A stretch of DNA of 55,354 bases. It comes from Bacteroidota bacterium. Lineage in GTDB: Bacteria; Bacteroidota; Bacteroidia; Bacteroidales; JAAUTT01. Positions 51,703 through 55,354 of this stretch are shown piece by piece (position 1 is the stretch's first letter; every line of letters begins with the position of its first letter). Location of the stretch: the NCBI GenBank assembly GCA_021779665.1, contig JAJYAG010000022.1, forward strand, positions 1-55,354. Reading direction: 5' to 3'. The position numbers and the translations under genes are program-made. A model generated the notes under the pieces. It was not told where the DNA came from. It made no database searches and was given only the letters and a program-made list of their open reading frames with translations.

Positions 51703-54042
51703 ATGAAAAACATCAATGTTGACAGCCTGAATCTTTCACCTGTTGAAAAGAGATTTGTTGAACTTCAGGAAAACAAAAAGATTTCCACCAAAGTTCCATA
51801 CATTACAGTTGACAACTTCCCTAAACTGGGCTTTTTAACTGCCCTGCGATTTCTCGAATGGGTGGGACAAAATCCGGAAGGAACCATTAGTTTACCAACT
51901 GGTAAAACTCCCGAGTATTTTATCCGCTGGACCCAGTATTTAATGGAGAACTGGAGCAATGCGAAAGGTAAGAAGCTAAGAGAAGATTATGGATTGAAGG
52001 GTGAGAAAAAACCAGACCTGAGCGGACTCAAGTTTGTTCAGATCGACGAATTTTACCCCATCAACTCGCAGCAACAGAACAGCTTTTATTATTATGTAAA
52101 CGAATATTACATCAAGGGTTTTGGGTTGAATCCCAAAAATGCCCTGCTGATCAACTCCGACACCATTCCTCTCGTCATCGGGAAGCATTTTTCGGAAGTT
52201 TTCCCTGACAGCAAAGTGGATCTCTCATTGCGTTACCGCGAGGCCAAAACCAAAAAAGAGCAGGAACAACAGCAATCCATTTTCAAAATCGACGACTGGT
52301 GCTGCAATTACGAGGCTCAGGTTCGCGAGAGAGGCGGAATTGGTTTCTTCCTTGGAGGTATCGGTCCTGATGGACATATTGCTTTCAATACCCGTGGTTC
52401 CGACCACTATTCAACAACCCGGTTAACCGCCACAAACTTCGAAACACAGGCTGTTGCCGCAGGTGATCTGGGTGGTATTGAAATATCGCGCCACCGTTTG
52501 GTAATCACAATCGGACTGGAAACCATCACCTACAACAAAGACGCTGTTGCAATCATTTTTGCCGCAGGAGAAGCGAAGGCTGGCCTTGTAAAAGATGCGC
52601 TGGAGAGTGAACCTACAGTACTCTATCCTGCAACAGTGCTGCAACGATTGCCAAACAGCCGTTTCTATCTCACGCAGGGAGCCGCTTCGCAACTGACTGA
52701 CAGCATTGAGCATTTCTATAAAACCGGCCCGTGGACGCATGAGAAAACCGAGAAAGCTGTGATCGACCTCTGCCGTAAGAGCAACAAATATGGCCATCAC
52801 CTGCTTTTAGAGGATTTGAAAAATGATCCTTTCTGCCGTTTGATTCCAAACCTGAATAACGATACCGTACAAACGGTTGTAAACTCAATTGTTTCAAAAA
52901 TTGAACGGGGAATGCAGGAAGAAAATAACGAGGTATACTATCACACCGGTCCGCACCACGATGATATTATGCTGGGAATGTTGCCACCACTCACTGAATT
53001 GCTCAACAACGACAGCAACAAATCACATTTCTCTGTTTTGACCTCCGGATTTACAGCTGTTACCAACGACTTTATCTATAATTCGCTGATTGACACCAAG
53101 CAGTTTATTGAAGAAGGTCAGGTGAAAATGATTGAATACCCCGACTTTTTCGAAACTGGCTACAAATACAAATGGGACAAGGATGTATACCATTTCCTGA
53201 ATAAAGTTGCCTCAGGGGAACCACGTGAACGCAAAAGAGGATTGTCGCACCGTTTGATTCGCGCTATTGTCGATATTTGGGCCGTAAAGAGCATCGACGA
53301 GCTTCGCGACACCATCAACAGTATTCTTGCAATTCTTAGAGATAGTTACAGCGGCCAGAAGAATCCTCCAAAAATTCAAAAGCTCAAAGGGATGCTCCGC
53401 GAGTTCGAAGAAGAGCTGGTATGGGCTCACTTTGGAGTTCAGGTGAAAAATGTTCATCACCTCCGCCTCGGATTTTACACGGGTGATATTTTTACCGAAC
53501 AACCCAACCGTGAACGCGACGTAATTCCAGTGTTAAAACAGCTGAAAGAAATTAAGCCTTCGGTAATCAGCCTCGCATTCGACCCCGAAGGAAGCGGCCC
53601 GGATACCCACTACAAAGTTCTGCAGGCAATTGCCAATGCAGTAGCCCTTTGGAGCAAGGAAGAAGACTTATCGAAACTGCGCATCTGGGGTTATCGCAAT
53701 GTCTGGTACAAATTCCACCCGGCCGATGTAAACGTAATTACTCCGGTTACCCTGAACGCACTGGATGTGCTGGATAAATCGTTTACCGACTGCTACCTTA
53801 GCCAGGTAAATGCCTCGTTCCCAAGTTACGAACTCGATGGAAAGTTCAGTGCTCTGGCACAGCGTACCTGGGTCGATCAGCTGAATATGATACAGTTGCT
53901 GTTGGGTAAGGTTTACTTCTATACCAACCCCAATTCAAAAATCAGAGCCAGCCATGGTTTAATTTTCTTTAAGGAAATGACCGTTGAAGAGTTTCTGAAA
54001 GAAGCCCGCGACCTCGAAAAATCGATGGAAGGAATGGTTTAA
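51703..54042 (+). CDS. nagB: Glucosamine-6-phosphate deaminase NagB fused to PIG-L/LmbE-like domain
   Basis: The 779-residue protein has a NagB N-terminal part (about 1-335) with ISLPTGKTPEYF, the acidic pair Asp115-Glu116 (VQIDEFYP) and GGIGPDGHIAFN (218-229). Its C-terminal part (about 405-779) starts YYHTGPHHDDIMLG, which aligns with the AHPDD metal site of PIG-L/LmbE deacetylases as His418-His-Asp-Asp421. NagB turns GlcN-6-P into fructose-6-P and ammonia; a PIG-L domain could first deacetylate GlcNAc-6-P. No NagA is nearby. Long NagB-like proteins exist in Bacteroidota. It is third in the murK-murQ operon. Confidence 0.92.
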   Translation: MKNINVDSLNLSPVEKRFVELQENKKISTKVPYITVDNFPKLGFLTALRFLEWVGQNPEGTISLPTGKTPEYFIRWTQYLMENWSNAKGKKLREDYGLKGEKKPDLSGLKFVQIDEFYPINSQQQNSFYYYVNEYYIKGFGLNPKNALLINSDTIPLVIGKHFSEVFPDSKVDLSLRYREAKTKKEQEQQQSIFKIDDWCCNYEAQVRERGGIGFFLGGIGPDGHIAFNTRGSDHYSTTRLTATNFETQAVAAGDLGGIEISRHRLVITIGLETITYNKDAVAIIFAAGEAKAGLVKDALESEPTVLYPATVLQRLPNSRFYLTQGAASQLTDSIEHFYKTGPWTHEKTEKAVIDLCRKSNKYGHHLLLEDLKNDPFCRLIPNLNNDTVQTVVNSIVSKIERGMQEENNEVYYHTGPHHDDIMLGMLPPLTELLNNDSNKSHFSVLTSGFTAVTNDFIYNSLIDTKQFIEEGQVKMIEYPDFFETGYKYKWDKDVYHFLNKVASGEPRERKRGLSHRLIRAIVDIWAVKSIDELRDTINSILAILRDSYSGQKNPPKIQKLKGMLREFEEELVWAHFGVQVKNVHHLRLGFYTGDIFTEQPNRERDVIPVLKQLKEIKPSVISLAFDPEGSGPDTHYKVLQAIANAVALWSKEEDLSKLRIWGYRNVWYKFHPADVNVITPVTLNALDVLDKSFTDCYLSQVNASFPSYELDGKFSALAQRTWVDQLNMIQLLLGKVYFYTNPNSKIRASHGLIFFKEMTVEEFLKEARDLEKSMEGMV

Positions 54043-54062
54043 AGGCCCAATGAACATCAAAC

Positions 54063-54110
54063 AAAAAACAGGAAAACTTAGTGAGATTTACTAAATTTTC
54101 CTGTTTTTTT
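54063..54110. terminator. Bidirectional terminator between nagB and the nucleotidyltransferase gene
   Basis: AAAAAACAGGAAAA (54063-54076) pairs with TTTTCCTGTTTTTT, with an inner TTAGT/ACTAA helix. It lies 20 bases after nagB and 72 bases beyond the convergent gene's stop. U runs exist in both directions. Confidence 0.9.
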
Positions 54111-54182
54111 GTTTGGGAAATTACGAAGATCTCTTGATCCTGTAATTCATAACCTAACCCGCAACACGTAACCAGCAACCCA

Positions 54183-55091
54183 TTATTTCCAGAGGTTTTC
54201 AGGATAAACGCCTTCTTTGATCAGACTGCGGATTGTATCTACGGCAAGCGCGCGATCCTGCGGATAAGTCATCCCAAACCATTCGCTGGTACCCTGGAGA
54301 ACTTTTACTTTTACCTCACCTCTTTCGATAAGTTCATTCACCATAAAAGGAATGTAGAATTCAGCCTTGGGATTGGAAACATTAGCTTTCAGGAATTCAA
54401 TAAATCCTTGTTTCAGATAATCGAACAGTGAAGTTGTGAAGCCCCAGCAATTCATCGATACATACGATTTACCATCGAGTGTTTCGGTAGATCCATCGGG
54501 TAACTTGCTGATAATTCCACTTACAGTACGTTCAATATGTGTTTTCTCGTTGGCGGCTACCAGGTTGAAATTAGCATCGGTGGCACAAACTCCGCGCGAT
54601 ACAAATCCAAACTCCGAAAGTGTTTTTTCGAGCTGGAAACCAACCATGGAATACGTTTTATTGTCGGCTATAGCCGGAGAAGTCAGAAAATCAGCCAAAA
54701 GCTGGAACGAGCCATGACCGTAAAAATCGTCGGCGTTGATTACTGCAAAAGGTTCCTTCACTTTATCGGCAGCAACCAGAATGGCGTGACCGGTTCCCCA
54801 GGGTTTTACCCTGTCGGCAGGTAAAGAGAATCCTTCAGGCAGCACATTCAGCTCCTGAAAACAGTAATCAACAGCTATTTTACCTTCGAGTTTCTTCTGA
54901 ATGGATTCTTTAAAATCGGCTTCTATATCCTTGCGGATAACAAAAACAACTTTGCCAAATCCGGCACGGATGGCATCAAACACAGAATATTCAAGTAAAG
55001 TTTCGCCCGATGGACCGAGTTTGTCCATCTGTTTCAAACTTCCGTAGCGACTGCCTAATCCGGCGGCCAATATTAATAAGGTTGGTTTCAC
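54183..55091 (-). CDS. Sugar-phosphate nucleotidyltransferase
   Basis: The 302-residue protein starts at GTG 55091. It has the NTP-transferase signature LLILAAGLGSRYGSLKQMDK and the metal/NTP motifs PWGTGHAILVAADKV and FAVINADDFYGHGSF. It joins a sugar-1-phosphate to a nucleotide. MurU of the anabolic MurNAc recycling route is of this fold, but the Bacteroidota enzyme family with this start is broad and the substrate is not visible. It faces nagB and is not in the salvage operon. Confidence 0.88.
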   Translation of the reverse strand: MKPTLLILAAGLGSRYGSLKQMDKLGPSGETLLEYSVFDAIRAGFGKVVFVIRKDIEADFKESIQKKLEGKIAVDYCFQELNVLPEGFSLPADRVKPWGTGHAILVAADKVKEPFAVINADDFYGHGSFQLLADFLTSPAIADNKTYSMVGFQLEKTLSEFGFVSRGVCATDANFNLVAANEKTHIERTVSGIISKLPDGSTETLDGKSYVSMNCWGFTTSLFDYLKQGFIEFLKANVSNPKAEFYIPFMVNELIERGEVKVKVLQGTSEWFGMTYPQDRALAVDTIRSLIKEGVYPENLWK

Positions 55092-55120
55092 AAACTAATA
55101 ATTTATAATTAATAAGACTG

Positions 55121-55128
55121 CAAATATA
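55121..55128 (-). promoter_or_regulatory. Candidate -7 element for the nucleotidyltransferase gene
   Basis: The minus strand reads TATATTTG (TAnnTTTG), about 30 bases before the GTG start. The 37-bp repeat array occupies the expected -33 position and gives no TTG at the right distance. Confidence 0.3.
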
Positions 55129-55134
55129 CAAAAT

Positions 55135-55250
55135 AGTCGATAGCGTTCAGTCGATGGCCGATAGTTAATACAGTCGACGGTCGTCAGACGACGGTCCACG
55201 GCAAATACAAAATAGTCGATAGCGTTTGGTCGATGGTCGATAGTAAATAC
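55135..55250. repeat. 37-bp dispersed repeat, three units
   Basis: Units at 55135-55171, 55172-55208 and 55214-55250 each begin AGTCGA and end with TAATAC, AAATAC or AAATAC. Units 1 and 3 differ at four positions; the middle one is more GC-rich (AGTCGACGGTCGTCAGACG). A single relative lies at 27326-27362. The minus-strand frame 55095-55280 is coded by this repeat and is not a gene. Confidence 0.85.
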
Positions 55251-55320
55251 AGAATATACATATGGTGATGGGGCGTGCATTGTGTGAATTGTTTATATGA
55301 TTATAGCGTTTGTGGGTTTA

Positions 55321-55354
55321 GAGATTTCTCAGTCGCTCGTTCCTCGCTTCTTCG
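55321..55354. repeat. Left half of a GC-rich dispersed repeat, cut by window end
   Basis: GAGATTTCTCAGTCGCTCG and the following TTCCTCGCTTCTTCG resemble the common arm of dispersed palindromes in Bacteroidota (compare the TTCGACT..CGCTCA arms at 43441-43505). The partner arm would be outside the window. Confidence 0.35.

Noticed and set aside
55135-55250. Possible CRISPR array
   Set aside because: The repeat units are almost directly joined and diverged, with no unique spacers and no cas genes nearby.
55095-55280. Minus-strand frame of 61 codons in the right-end repeat region
   Set aside because: It is made of the 37-bp repeats in frame and has no protein-like features.

Overview
The window looks like a chromosomal segment of an AT-rich Bacteroidota, probably a Bacteroidales/Marinilabiliales-type organism. 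The support is two SusC/SusD outer-membrane uptake loci (one with its own ECF sigma/FecR pair), a PorQ-type type IX secretion protein, the purH-mreBCD-mrdA-rodA cell-shape operon, and promoters of the Bacteroidota type (TTG, 19-20 bases, TAnnTTTG). No rRNA, tRNA, CRISPR array or phage module was seen. Genus-level placement is not possible from sequence reading alone.

Layout. 1-6606 (+): the tail of a PQQ-type beta-propeller protein, a 49-codon SusC relic, then an intact SusC-SusD-lipoprotein operon ending in a strong terminator. 7105-8796 (+): a secreted serine hydrolase. 9409-16576 (-): the cell-shape operon, read purH, mreB, mreC, mreD, mrdA (PBP2), rodA. 16755-19563 (+): an ABC-type permease and a carboxypeptidase-regulatory-domain envelope protein. 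19951-27175 (-): a sigma / anti-sigma / SusC with STN domain / SusD signalling uptake locus. 27399-31966 (-): PorQ, a REP-associated Y1 transposase flanked by inverted REP hairpins, a GT-B glycosyltransferase, and a membrane HAMP-GAF protein with no output domain. 32166-33338 (+): a MalY/PatB-type PLP enzyme.

33712-54042 reads as one functional theme, salvage of peptidoglycan. A divergent promoter pair near 49666-49752 drives two arms. The rightward arm encodes a MurK-like sugar kinase, MurQ etherase and a NagB deaminase fused to a PIG-L/LmbE-like domain. The leftward arm encodes an Amidase_3/golvesin/FN3 exported amidase, a two-domain GT2 protein, a DUF4922 HIT/GalT-like protein, an acetyltransferase, a SpoIID-like protein without a visible signal peptide, an AmpG-like permease with a large soluble insertion, a GH9-NodB fusion, a GHL10 (DigH-like) glycosidase, a DUF5009 membrane protein (possible MurNAc transporter) and a UroD-family protein. 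A likely order of events is: amidase strips stem peptides, SpoIID/GHL10-type enzymes cut denuded glycan, AmpG/DUF5009 import fragments, and MurK, MurQ and NagB-PIG-L turn MurNAc/GlcNAc into fructose-6-phosphate. The order is inference; the protein families are seen in the sequence. A convergent sugar nucleotidyltransferase (54183-55091) closes the window.

The window is rich in short dispersed palindromic elements. One GC-rich family occurs at least four times in the leftward peptidoglycan arm, and parts of it are read in frame at the ends of proteins. Other notable structures are a 37-bp repeat family, a 23-bp-period array of dyads, an 11-bp-period CTTTG array, and a SusC relic.
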